Part shown: piece by piece, positions 44,457-51,917 of the stretch | Position numbering within the stretch: the stretch's first letter is position 1 | Layout: every line of letters starts with the position of its first letter | Assembly (NCBI RefSeq): GCF_014635185.1 | Contig: NZ_BMCM01000004.1 | Location: forward strand, 62,001 to 126,000 | DNA length: 64,000 nt | Direction: 5' to 3' | Origin: Microbacterium murale | Lineage (GTDB): Bacteria; Actinomycetota; Actinomycetes; Actinomycetales; Microbacteriaceae | Notes under the pieces: model-generated | What the model saw: only the letters and a program-made list of their open reading frames with translations | Told to the model about the DNA's origin: nothing | Database searches by the model: none | Translations under genes and position numbers: made by a program

Positions 44457-44849
44457 CTACGCCAGTGCCTTCGCCTTGATCTGCGCGAACTCCGCATCGG
44501 TGATGGCACCTGATGCGAGCAACTGGGAAGCCTTTTCGATCTGCTGAGCGGGATCTGGTGCGGAGCCTGCCACATCACGGATATACGCGTCCGACGCGGC
44601 CTTTTCGTCCCGATATGTCTTCGAGGCACGTTCGCCCATGCCGCTGCCGCGGGCGATCACGTAGACGAGCACCGTGATGAACGGCACGAAGACCAAGAAC
44701 AAAATCCAGACGGCCTTCGCCCAGCCGTTCAATTTGTGATCACGGAAGATGTCGATCAGCACCGTGAAAAGTGCCAGAAGATAGGCGATGAAGATGTATG
44801 CCCAGAACATCCACCAGAAGATGGACCAGACGGATTCCCAGAATGACAT
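44457..44849 (-). CDS. PLDc_N/SHOCT membrane protein
   Basis: A 130-residue protein with two membrane helices (about 7-33 and 45-68; WSIFWWMFWAYIFIAYLLAL, then AVWILFLVFVPFITVLVYVIARG), the layout of PLDc_N-type small membrane proteins, and a C-terminal SHOCT helix pair (ASQLLASGAITDAEFAQIKAKALA, in parts). It may act as a membrane anchor for other SHOCT-bearing partners. ATG 44849 follows AAGGTAGCC. It heads the minus-strand set with DUF6325 copy 2 and SHOCT copy 2. Confidence 0.8.
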   Translation of the reverse strand: MSFWESVWSIFWWMFWAYIFIAYLLALFTVLIDIFRDHKLNGWAKAVWILFLVFVPFITVLVYVIARGSGMGERASKTYRDEKAASDAYIRDVAGSAPDPAQQIEKASQLLASGAITDAEFAQIKAKALA

Positions 44850-44943
44850 GAGGCTACCTTTCGTCGTGACGATCACGTCGTCGGTAGCATGGTGGCATCT
44901 CCCTCCCGCGCTTGCGGCGGGCCTCATCCGGGAGGGGTGAGGA

Positions 44944-46383
44944 CTACGAGATGTTGACGAGATGCATCGCGCGGCTGGCATCCGTGATGCTGCTCGACAG
45001 CGACGGGTAGGCCGCGAAGACGCGTGAGACCTGGTCGACCGTGAGACGGCGCTCGACGGCCACCGCGATCGGATAGATCAGCTCCGACGCCTTCGGCGCC
45101 ACGATCACACCGCCGATGACGGTGCCAGAGCCCTTGCGGGCGATGATCTTCACGAAGCCGTCCTTGATGCCCATCATCTTCGCGCGCGGGTTCGCGGCCA
45201 GGGGCAGCTTGTAGACCAGTCCGTCGGCGACGCCGTCCTCGACGTCCTTCTCGCCCCAGCCGACCGTGGCGATCTCGGGGGCGGTGAAGATGTTCGAGGT
45301 GACCTTGATCTTCTCGAGCGGGATCACGATGTCGCCCAGCGCGTGGAACACCGCGGTGCGCCCCTGCATGGATGCGACGGAGGCGAGCGGCATGAAGTTC
45401 GTGCAGTCACCGACCGCGTAGATGTTCGGCACGGAGGCGCGCGCGACGCGGTTGACGCGGACATGGCCGGACTCGGTGAGTTCGACACCAGCCTCCTCCA
45501 GGCCGATCCCCGCCGTGTTCGGAACGGATCCGACCGCCATCAGGCAGTGGCTGCCCTCGACGGTGCGACCGTCGGAGAGCGTCACGAGCACACCGGTCTC
45601 CGTGCGCTCCACGCTGTCGGCGCGCGACTTGGACAGCACAGTCATGCCGCCGCGCTTGAAGACCTTCTCCAGCACGTGCGCTGCGTCCTTGTCCTCGCCG
45701 GGCAGCACCTGATCGCGGCTCGAGACGAGCGTCACCTTCGCGCCGAGGTTCATGTACGCCGAGGCGAACTCCGCGCCGGTGACGCCGGAGCCGACCACGA
45801 TCAGGTGCTCAGGGAGCGCCTTCATGTCGTACAGCTGCGTCCAGGTCAGGATGCGCTTGCCATCCGGCTTCGCACTGTCGAGCTCGCGCGGCGATGCGCC
45901 GACCGACACGATGATGGTGTCGGCCTCGACGCGATCGAAATCGGTGCCGCCTGGCCCGGTGGCGACCACGATCGCGTTCGGACCCTCAAGACGTCCGTGA
46001 CCGGAGAGGATGCGCACACCGGCCTCGAGCAGCGTCTCGCGCATGTCCTCCGACTGCTGCCCGGCAAGTGCGAGCAGACGCTTGTTGACGGCGGCGAGGT
46101 TGATAGCGATCTCAGGCTTGAGCGGCTTTCCCGCCGCGCCCTTCGCATAGAACTGCACACCGAGATCGCTCGCCTCGGAGATCGCGACTGCGGCGTCGGC
46201 CGTGGCGATCAGGCTCTTCGACGGCACGACGTCGGTGAGCACGGCTGAGCCTCCGACACCGACGCGCTCGACGAGAGTCACCTCCGCACCGAGCTGGGCT
46301 GCGGCGAGCGCCGCTTCGTAACCGCCGGGACCGCCGCCGAGGACGGCAACCCGCTGAGTGCGCTCGAAAGGAGTGGAAGACAT
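44944..46383 (-). CDS. LpdA-type NAD(P)H-quinone / disulfide-reductase-fold flavoprotein
   Basis: A 479-residue FAD/NAD(P)H oxidoreductase: FAD motif VAVLGGGPGGYEAALAAAQLGA, NAD(P)H motif IVVGSGVTGAEFASAYMNLGA, FAD site YAVGDCTN, and a C-terminal dimerisation domain. At the place of the redox CxxxxC the sequence is GGSAVLTDVVPSKSL, so both cysteines are missing. This is typical of mycobacterial LpdA, reported as a quinone reductase rather than a lipoamide dehydrogenase. ATG 46383 is chosen; an in-frame ATG at 46392 is equally possible. It is divergent from PNP. Confidence 0.88.
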   Translation of the reverse strand: MSSTPFERTQRVAVLGGGPGGYEAALAAAQLGAEVTLVERVGVGGSAVLTDVVPSKSLIATADAAVAISEASDLGVQFYAKGAAGKPLKPEIAINLAAVNKRLLALAGQQSEDMRETLLEAGVRILSGHGRLEGPNAIVVATGPGGTDFDRVEADTIIVSVGASPRELDSAKPDGKRILTWTQLYDMKALPEHLIVVGSGVTGAEFASAYMNLGAKVTLVSSRDQVLPGEDKDAAHVLEKVFKRGGMTVLSKSRADSVERTETGVLVTLSDGRTVEGSHCLMAVGSVPNTAGIGLEEAGVELTESGHVRVNRVARASVPNIYAVGDCTNFMPLASVASMQGRTAVFHALGDIVIPLEKIKVTSNIFTAPEIATVGWGEKDVEDGVADGLVYKLPLAANPRAKMMGIKDGFVKIIARKGSGTVIGGVIVAPKASELIYPIAVAVERRLTVDQVSRVFAAYPSLSSSITDASRAMHLVNIS

Positions 46384-46422
46384 GACCCCCATTCTTCCGC
46401 AATCCCGAGTGCGTTGCCGTCA

Positions 46423-46437
46423 CCACTCTTAGAGTGG
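46423..46437 (+). promoter_or_regulatory. 15-bp palindrome overlapping the PNP -10 element
   Basis: CCACTCT-T-AGAGTGG is perfectly symmetric around 46430. It contains TAGAGT (46430-46435), which is followed by 6 nt and the ATG at 46442, the leaderless layout. A protein bound to the palindrome would block the promoter. Confidence 0.55.
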
Positions 46438-46441
46438 ATCC

Positions 46442-47275
46442 ATGACCGACATTCACGACAACCCCCTCGACGACCCGAACGCCGATCCGTTCCAGGTCGC
46501 AGCCCTCGCCGCCGCGGACATCGCGCGGCTCAGCGGCGTCGAGAAGCACGACATCGCCCTCACGCTCGGAAGCGGATGGGGCAAAGCCGCCGACCTGCTC
46601 GGCGAGACCATCGCGACGATCCCGGCCACCGAGGTCACCGGATTCTCCAAGCCGGCGCTCGAGGGCCACGTCGGCACACTCCGCAGCATCCGCACGCCCG
46701 GCGGCACGCATGTGCTCGTCATCGGCGCCCGCACGCACTACTACGAGGACCACGGCGTCCGCCGTGTCGTGCACAGCGTCCGCACCGCAGCCGCCGCAGG
46801 GGCGAAGATCATGGTGCTCACGAACGGTGCCGGCGGCATCCGCGAGACATGGAAGCCCGGCCAGCCGGTGCTCATCAGCGACCACATCAACCTGACTGCG
46901 GACTCTCCGCTGGAGGGCGCGAACTTCGTCGACCTGACCGACCTCTACTCAGCGCGACTGCGAGACATCGCCCGCACCGTCGACCCGTCGCTGGACGAGG
47001 GCGTCTACACGCAGTTCCGCGGACCGCACTATGAGACGCCGGCCGAGGTGCAGATGGCGAAGATCATCGGCGGGAACATCGTCGGCATGTCGACGGCTCT
47101 CGAGGCGATCGCCGCCCGTGAGGCGGGCATGGAGGTTCTTGGCTTCTCGCTGATCACGAACCTCGCCGCCGGCATCCAGAAGACGCCGCTCAGCCACACC
47201 GAGGTCATCGAGGCCGGCCGCGAGGCCGAGCCGGTGATCTCCGCGCTGCTGGCCCGAGTGGTGGAGGCGCTGTGA
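46442..47275 (+). CDS. Purine nucleoside phosphorylase
   Basis: A 277-residue trimeric-type PNP. Motifs: LGSGWGKAADLLG (phosphate loop), ARTHYYEDHG, VLTNGAGGI, FRGPHYETPAEVQ, and NLAAGIQKTPLSHTEV near the end. It splits inosine/guanosine (and deoxy forms) with phosphate to base plus (deoxy)ribose-1-phosphate in the cytoplasm. The stop overlaps the phosphosugar mutase start by 4 bp, so its sugar product is likely handled by the next gene. The start fits the -10 inside the upstream palindrome. Confidence 0.93.
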   Translation: MTDIHDNPLDDPNADPFQVAALAAADIARLSGVEKHDIALTLGSGWGKAADLLGETIATIPATEVTGFSKPALEGHVGTLRSIRTPGGTHVLVIGARTHYYEDHGVRRVVHSVRTAAAAGAKIMVLTNGAGGIRETWKPGQPVLISDHINLTADSPLEGANFVDLTDLYSARLRDIARTVDPSLDEGVYTQFRGPHYETPAEVQMAKIIGGNIVGMSTALEAIAAREAGMEVLGFSLITNLAAGIQKTPLSHTEVIEAGREAEPVISALLARVVEAL

Positions 47276-48948
47276 GCGAGCAGACCGAGGCGCGACTGGC
47301 TCAGGCGCGCGCGTGGCTGCGTCAGGATCCGGATGCCGAGACCCGAGACGAGCTCGCCGGAATCGTCACCAGGGCGGCCTCCGGTGACGCCGCGGCGATC
47401 GCCGATCTGGATGACCGGTTCGGCACACGCCTCGCCTTCGGCACCGCCGGCCTGCGCGGAGCGCTCGGCGCCGGCAGCAACCGGATGAACCGCGTACTGA
47501 TCGCCCAGGCCGCCGCCGGTTTCGCGTCGTATCTGCGCGAGCGCGTGCAGGGCATCCCCACCGTCGTGGTCGGCTACGACGGACGCCGAAACTCCCGGCA
47601 GTTCGCGCACGACTCCGCCGAGCTGTTCGCCGGCGCAGGGCTTCGCACGATACTGCTGCCGCGCCTGCTGCCGACGCCGGTGCTCGCATTCGCCGTGCGT
47701 CACTTCGGCGCGGATGCCGGCGTCATGGTGACCGCCAGTCACAATCCGCCGGACGACAACGGCTACAAGGTGTACCTCGGCGGTGCGGATGCCGGATCTC
47801 AGATCGTGGCTCCCGCGGACGCCGAGATCGCCGCGCACATCCAGCGGGTGGCGGATACCGGCGACATCTCCCGGCTGCCGCGTTGGACCTCGTATGAGAC
47901 CGCCGCCGAAGACGTTATCTCCGCCTACATCCGCGATACGGCCGCTGTCGCTCCCGCTCCGGAGTCGGCGAAGGGCTTCAACTGGGTCTACACGGCGATG
48001 CACGGCGTGGGATGGGAGACCTTCTCCCGCATCCTTCGCACGGCAGGCTACCCGCAGCCGACGACCGTGCGAGAGCAGTTGCGTCCCGACCCGACGTTCC
48101 GCACCGTGTCGTTCCCGAATCCCGAAGAGCCAGGGGCGATGGACCTCGCGTTCGCGGCCGCCAAACGCACCCGTGCGGATTTCATCATCGCGAACGACCC
48201 GGATGCCGACCGCCTGGCGGTCGCGATACCCGACGAGTCTGCCGACGGCGGCTGGCGCCGGCTGAGCGGCAACGAGGTGGGTCTGCTGCTCGGCGCTCGC
48301 GCAGCACGGACTGCGGAGGGCACGCCGGGCGCGTCGCTGGCGTGCTCGCTGGTCTCCTCCCCCGGGCTCGGCGCGATCGCCGCGCACCACGGACTCGACT
48401 TCCACGAGACGCTGACCGGCTTCAAGTGGATCTCGCGAGCACCGGGAATGGTGTTCGGCTTCGAGGAGGCGCTCGGATACCTGGTGAACCCGGAGACCGT
48501 GCGCGACAAGGACGGCATCTCCGCTGCGATCGCCGTGCTCGGTCTCGCGGCCGAGGCAGAGGAGCGGGGCGCGACTCTCGCCACGCTCGTCGCCGAACTC
48601 GGCGACACGTACGGCCATTTCGCCAGCGGTCAGGTCTCCGTGCGCGTGGATGACCTCTCGATCATCGACAGAGTCATGCTCGCCCTTCGCACTCTGCCAC
48701 CCGCGCGCATCGGCAGCACGACGATCGACTCCGCCGAGGATCTCATGCAGGCGCCCGAGGGACAGCCCTCCGGCGATGTGCTGCGGTACCGACTCGCCGA
48801 CGGCTCGCGCGTGATCGTGCGGCCGAGCGGCACCGAGCCGAAGCTCAAGGTGTACATCGACGCACGCGGCGATTCGGCCGAGGGCTCCCGGCGCGCGGTC
48901 GCCGATCTCGAAGCAGGTGTGCGCGCACTTCTGGAGGAGCGAAGCTAG
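47272..48948 (+). CDS. Phosphoglucomutase/phosphomannomutase-family phospho-sugar mutase
   Basis: A 558-residue alpha-D-phosphohexomutase. The phospho-serine loop is VTASHNPPDDNGYKVY (Ser156), the Mg site NDPDADRLAVAIPD, the sugar-binding loop GFKWISR, and the phosphate-binding end RPSGTEPKLKVYID. The GTG overlaps the PNP stop (GTGA), so a role converting (deoxy)ribose-1-P to the 5-phosphate is likely, as for similar mutases encoded with PNP; glucose or mannose phosphates remain possible. HPr paralogue follows after 9 bp. Confidence 0.9.
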   Translation: MSEQTEARLAQARAWLRQDPDAETRDELAGIVTRAASGDAAAIADLDDRFGTRLAFGTAGLRGALGAGSNRMNRVLIAQAAAGFASYLRERVQGIPTVVVGYDGRRNSRQFAHDSAELFAGAGLRTILLPRLLPTPVLAFAVRHFGADAGVMVTASHNPPDDNGYKVYLGGADAGSQIVAPADAEIAAHIQRVADTGDISRLPRWTSYETAAEDVISAYIRDTAAVAPAPESAKGFNWVYTAMHGVGWETFSRILRTAGYPQPTTVREQLRPDPTFRTVSFPNPEEPGAMDLAFAAAKRTRADFIIANDPDADRLAVAIPDESADGGWRRLSGNEVGLLLGARAARTAEGTPGASLACSLVSSPGLGAIAAHHGLDFHETLTGFKWISRAPGMVFGFEEALGYLVNPETVRDKDGISAAIAVLGLAAEAEERGATLATLVAELGDTYGHFASGQVSVRVDDLSIIDRVMLALRTLPPARIGSTTIDSAEDLMQAPEGQPSGDVLRYRLADGSRVIVRPSGTEPKLKVYIDARGDSAEGSRRAVADLEAGVRALLEERS

Positions 48949-48951
48949 CAT
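48946..48951 (+). promoter_or_regulatory. Leaderless -10 element for the HPr paralogue
   Basis: TAGCAT, beginning in the mutase stop codon, is followed by 6 nt and the ATG at 48958. Confidence 0.45.
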
Positions 48952-48957
48952 CACTGT

Positions 48958-49221
48958 ATGCCGACCCGACATGTGATCATCAGCGCGCACAACGGTGTGC
49001 ACGCCCGTCCCGTCGCCGAGCTCGTGCGCCTTGCGCAGGCGCATCACGACTCGATCACGCTGCGGACCGCGAAGGGGACGCAGGTGGATCTCAGCAGTGT
49101 GCTGGCCGTGATGGACCTCGCCCTCGTGCAAGGCGATGAGGTCGTGCTGTCCACGGCAGAATCGGCAGGAGCCGCGAGCGTGCTGGATGCGCTGACCGAG
49201 GTGCTCGCGAGGCAGGATTGA
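48958..49221 (+). CDS. HPr-family phosphocarrier paralogue
   Basis: An 87-residue HPr-fold protein. NGVHARPVAEL places the phospho-accepting His at residue 15, and DLSSVLAVMDLALVQGDEVVL matches the HPr regulatory-site helix. It is intact but diverged from the HPr at 51633-51917 in the mtl operon. It could phosphorylate PRD/EIIA domains of the neighbouring regulator or serve another PTS. It is convergent with that regulator. Confidence 0.85.
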   Translation: MPTRHVIISAHNGVHARPVAELVRLAQAHHDSITLRTAKGTQVDLSSVLAVMDLALVQGDEVVLSTAESAGAASVLDALTEVLARQD

Positions 49222-49248
49222 CGCGAGCGGAACTGACGCGAGCGGGGC
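49219..49248 (+). repeat. 15-bp tandem duplication across the HPr paralogue stop codon
   Basis: TGACGCGAGCGGAAC is followed by TGACGCGAGCGGGGC (13/15 identical). Each copy opens with TGA, in frame with the gene. Confidence 0.8.
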
Positions 49249-49259
49249 TGATGTGATGC

Positions 49260-51182
49260 TCAGCCGTCGATGACGGCGACGAGCTCATCGAGGAACGCCT
49301 CGAACGACGTGCCACGGCGGACGATCCGCTGGACGCTCTCGCGTTCGCTGAACACTTCGACGAGCTGCTCGAACACGGTCTGGAACGCCGTGCGATCGCT
49401 CTCGCTGAACGCGGCGAGCGCGACGACCTGCACACGACCTTCTCCCCATGCGACCGAGCCATCGGCCACTCCGATCGCGATCGCCGTGCGCTGCGCCGTC
49501 ATCTGCAGCGCGTGCGGAACGGCCAGCGCGTCCGTGAACGCAGTCGACGACATCCGTTCCCTGACGATCGTGTTCTCGACGTAGTCGCCGGCGATGAGAC
49601 CGGCACCCACGAGCAGCCCGCCGAGGCGGCGGATGACGGCTTCCTCGCCCTCGTCCTGCAACGGGCGCACGAACGCATCAGCGACGAAGTAGCGCGACAG
49701 CTCCTCGCGCAGACGGGTGAGGCGGCGCGTCCGACGCATGCGAGCCGCGGCCTGCGAAACGCGCTCGACGTCGGCCTCGGTGAGGAACGGCTGGATGCGC
49801 ACGTAGCGGTCGCCGTTCGCACCGGGTTCGATCGTGCTCAGCACGAGATCGGTGTCGATCGCATCCCAGTCGGGATCGACGCTCGTGACGACGCTGGTCA
49901 CCTCGACCGACGCGCCCAGCGAGCGATCGACGCTCGAGCGCAGCAGCTCGTGCAGTTCGTAGTAGCCGGGGCAGACGATCGTCGCGGTGAGGATCGACTC
50001 GGCCTTCCGGCTGCGCTCCAGCCTCCCGCCGATGTGCATCGCGATGTAGGCGATCTCGTCGTCGTGGATCGGGGCGCCCAGCCGATCGTGCAGTCCGCTC
50101 GCGATCGACACCGCCACCTCGAAGATCATGGGGTACGACGACTTCAGCGACCTCGTGAGCGGGTTGCGCGTCCAGGCCTGCTCCTCGGCTCGGCGCAGCA
50201 GATTCTGCACGTGCAGCGCCAGCCGCAGGATGAACGCCTCATCGACGAGATCGACCTGATAGTCCGCTGCGGCCTGGACGATCTCGGCGCGGACGGCGGC
50301 CTCGACCGCCTGATCGACGCCGCTGCGGGCGACATCGTGCCCCACGCTCTGCCCTGGCGCGATCGCCCTCGTCAGCACGAGCGTCGCGAGATGCGCGCTG
50401 TCGCCCTCGCCGAGAGCGACGCCGAAGTGCTCTGCGGCGAGCTGCGTGATCACGCCGCCCAGTTTCGGGATCTCCTCCGATGCCCCCGGCTGCGGGGTCT
50501 CGAGCGCGCGACCGGCCGAGACACGGTCGGCGGCGATCGCGATGTGCAGCAGCACATCGGAGATCGCGAGCTCGTTGACGTAATAGCCCAGCGCACCCAG
50601 CTCGCGTACCAGAGCGGTCTTGAACGGAGCCACGGCATGTGCGGCGACGGCGCTGCCGGTGAGCGCGCGGCGGATGCTCTCCGGGTGGAACGACCCGGCA
50701 TCCATCTCGTCGTGCGCGAGTCGGCTCAGCAGCCGGCGCTGGGCGATCTCGGTCCCCAAAAGCCTGACCGTCTCGCGCTCGCGTTCGAGCCGGAGTTCCG
50801 TGCCGTCCAGCAGCCCGCGCACTCGGGCGAGATCGGCCTCGAGGGTCGCCTCGCTGACATGAAGGCGCTCCGCGGTGGCGAACACATCGATGCCCTCCGA
50901 CTCATCCAGCAGCATGCGCACCACGGTGTGCAGGCGGTCGCGGGGCGCGGACTCCCCCGTTGCCCGTGCGCGCAGAGTCGCGTGCGCGCCTGCTCCGGCG
51001 CGGTATCCGGCGGGCCCTGACTCGACGGCATCGCCGCCTGTCGCGCGGGCGTTGAGCGCGGCGACATAGGAACGGATGCTGCGCGGCGTCACGCCGAACA
51101 GATCCGCGAGGCTCGCCGCCGTCGCCCAATCGTCCTGCCGGAGGAGGGTCTGCAGGAGCTGATCCTGACGCTGACGCGACAT
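49260..51182 (-). CDS. mtlR: PRD-containing PTS regulator of mannitol genes (MtlR/BglG-type activator)
   Basis: A 640-residue regulator: N-terminal helix-turn-helix (about 8-45) and a second HTH-like region (about 85-125), PRD1 with His213 and His264, PRD2 with His324 and His383, a IIB-like domain with Cys404 (TIVCPGYYELHELL), and a C-terminal EIIA domain with His557 (ALAVPHALQ). Phosphorylation by HPr and the mannitol IIA/IIB proteins would tune its DNA binding. It is divergent from the mtl operon, with 124 bp to the IIB start. The DNA-binding rather than antiterminator role is inferred from architecture. Confidence 0.85.
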   Translation of the reverse strand: MSRQRQDQLLQTLLRQDDWATAASLADLFGVTPRSIRSYVAALNARATGGDAVESGPAGYRAGAGAHATLRARATGESAPRDRLHTVVRMLLDESEGIDVFATAERLHVSEATLEADLARVRGLLDGTELRLERERETVRLLGTEIAQRRLLSRLAHDEMDAGSFHPESIRRALTGSAVAAHAVAPFKTALVRELGALGYYVNELAISDVLLHIAIAADRVSAGRALETPQPGASEEIPKLGGVITQLAAEHFGVALGEGDSAHLATLVLTRAIAPGQSVGHDVARSGVDQAVEAAVRAEIVQAAADYQVDLVDEAFILRLALHVQNLLRRAEEQAWTRNPLTRSLKSSYPMIFEVAVSIASGLHDRLGAPIHDDEIAYIAMHIGGRLERSRKAESILTATIVCPGYYELHELLRSSVDRSLGASVEVTSVVTSVDPDWDAIDTDLVLSTIEPGANGDRYVRIQPFLTEADVERVSQAAARMRRTRRLTRLREELSRYFVADAFVRPLQDEGEEAVIRRLGGLLVGAGLIAGDYVENTIVRERMSSTAFTDALAVPHALQMTAQRTAIAIGVADGSVAWGEGRVQVVALAAFSESDRTAFQTVFEQLVEVFSERESVQRIVRRGTSFEAFLDELVAVIDG

Positions 51183-51205
51183 GTTCCCATGATGCCAGCA
51201 CCACC

Positions 51206-51219
51206 GCGCCCGCGGGCGC
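51206..51219 (+). promoter_or_regulatory. 14-bp perfect palindrome between mtlR and the mtl operon
   Basis: GCGCCCGCGGGCGC is fully self-complementary, 24 bp upstream of the mtlR start. Candidate operator; GC-only sequence makes chance occurrence plausible in this genome. Confidence 0.35.
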
Positions 51220-51241
51220 AGCGGAGGGTTCCGCAGGGGAG

Positions 51242-51250
51242 GAAAGGAAC
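51242..51250 (+). promoter_or_regulatory. Ribosome-binding cassette GAAAGGAAC (first of three)
   Basis: The same 9-mer starts exactly 12 nt before a start codon here (GTG 51254), at 51621 (HPr ATG 51633) and at 55271 (mtlF ATG 55283). Its reuse supports translation of the short upstream reading frame. Confidence 0.5.
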
Positions 51251-51253
51251 GTG

Positions 51254-51310
51254 GTGGCGCCGCTCACAGCTTCTTCCCAGAATGGAGAGCAGGAAGAGGT
51301 GCATCGATGA
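51254..51310 (+). CDS. Possible 18-residue leader peptide upstream of the orphan IIB
   Basis: GTG at 51254 opens an 18-codon frame (MAPLTASSQNGEQEEVHR) whose TGA overlaps the IIB ATG (ATGA), the same coupling used throughout this operon. The GAAAGGAAC ribosome cassette sits 12 nt upstream, as at HPr and mtlF. It could couple IIB translation or be a cryptic leader. There is no homology basis. Confidence 0.35.
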   Translation: MAPLTASSQNGEQEEVHR

Positions 51311-51636
51311 AGATCCTGGTGGTGTGCGGCGCGGGGGCGTCCAGCACATTCGTCGCTCAGCGACTGCGGCGCGCGGCATCGGACGCCGGCCTCGGCTGGG
51401 ACACCGCCGCCGGCACCGAGCAGACGATCTCGACCGCGTTCGCGGACCTCGTGCTCGTCGGCCCGCATCTCGCCGACCGGGTGGATGCCATCCGCGCCGC
51501 ATCCCACGCACCCGTCGCGGTACTCCCCGACGACGTGTTCGCCGACCGCGACGGCATCCGCACGCTCGCCGTCGCCCGCAGGGCGCTCTCCTCCTCGACG
51601 AACGATTCACCGTCCACCGCGAAAGGAACATCATGA
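51307..51636 (+). CDS. Orphan PTS IIB-like protein
   Basis: A 109-residue protein with the lactose/cellobiose-IIB-type start MKILVVCGAGASSTFVAQRLRR, placing the phospho-accepting Cys at residue 7. No matching IIA or IIC lies nearby; the mannitol IICB has its own IIB domain. It may be a signalling carrier towards the PRD regulator or a remnant of another PTS. It overlaps the HPr start by 4 bp. Confidence 0.75.
   Translation: MKILVVCGAGASSTFVAQRLRRAASDAGLGWDTAAGTEQTISTAFADLVLVGPHLADRVDAIRAASHAPVAVLPDDVFADRDGIRTLAVARRALSSSTNDSPSTAKGTS
51621..51629 (+). promoter_or_regulatory. Ribosome-binding cassette GAAAGGAAC before HPr
   Basis: Identical to the sites at 51242 and 55271, 12 nt from first base to the ATG at 51633. 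It lies inside the IIB gene end. Confidence 0.6.
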
Positions 51637-51917
51637 CCGAGATCTCACGCACCGTCCGCATCGGCTCCTCCCACGGGTTGCACGCGCGCCCGGCGAAGCT
51701 GTTCGCGCAGGCCGCCAAGGACTCCGGCATCTCCGTGACGATCGCGAAGGATTCCGGCAAGCCGGCCAACGCGGCCAGCATCCTCGGGGTGATCGCTCTC
51801 GCGATCGAGTACGGCGACTACGTGACGCTCACGGCGGACGGCGAAGGCGCCGAGGGCGTGCTCGACTCGCTCACCGAACTACTGACGACCGATCACGATC
51901 AGGAGGCGGCCGGATGA
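51633..51917 (+). CDS. ptsH: PTS phosphocarrier protein HPr
   Basis: A 94-residue HPr: SSHGLHARPAKLFAQAA gives phospho-accepting His17, and ANAASILGVIALAIEYGDYVTL is the conserved second motif. It takes phosphate from EI (next gene, 4-bp overlap) and passes it to the mannitol IIA. It differs from the HPr at 48958-49221 in sequence and tail, so the two are paralogues with separate roles or promoters. Confidence 0.92.
   Translation: MTEISRTVRIGSSHGLHARPAKLFAQAAKDSGISVTIAKDSGKPANAASILGVIALAIEYGDYVTLTADGEGAEGVLDSLTELLTTDHDQEAAG

Noticed and set aside
14595-44943. Prophage, integrative element or insertion sequence as origin of the island
   Set aside because: No integrase, transposase, tRNA, attachment repeats or phage gene is visible, and codon usage looks like the flanks. 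The island is called accessory from content only.
47029-49131. 700-codon minus-strand frame opposite PNP, the mutase and HPr
   Set aside because: It spans three genes with clear active-site motifs on the plus strand; the antisense product is low-complexity His/Arg/Gly-rich.
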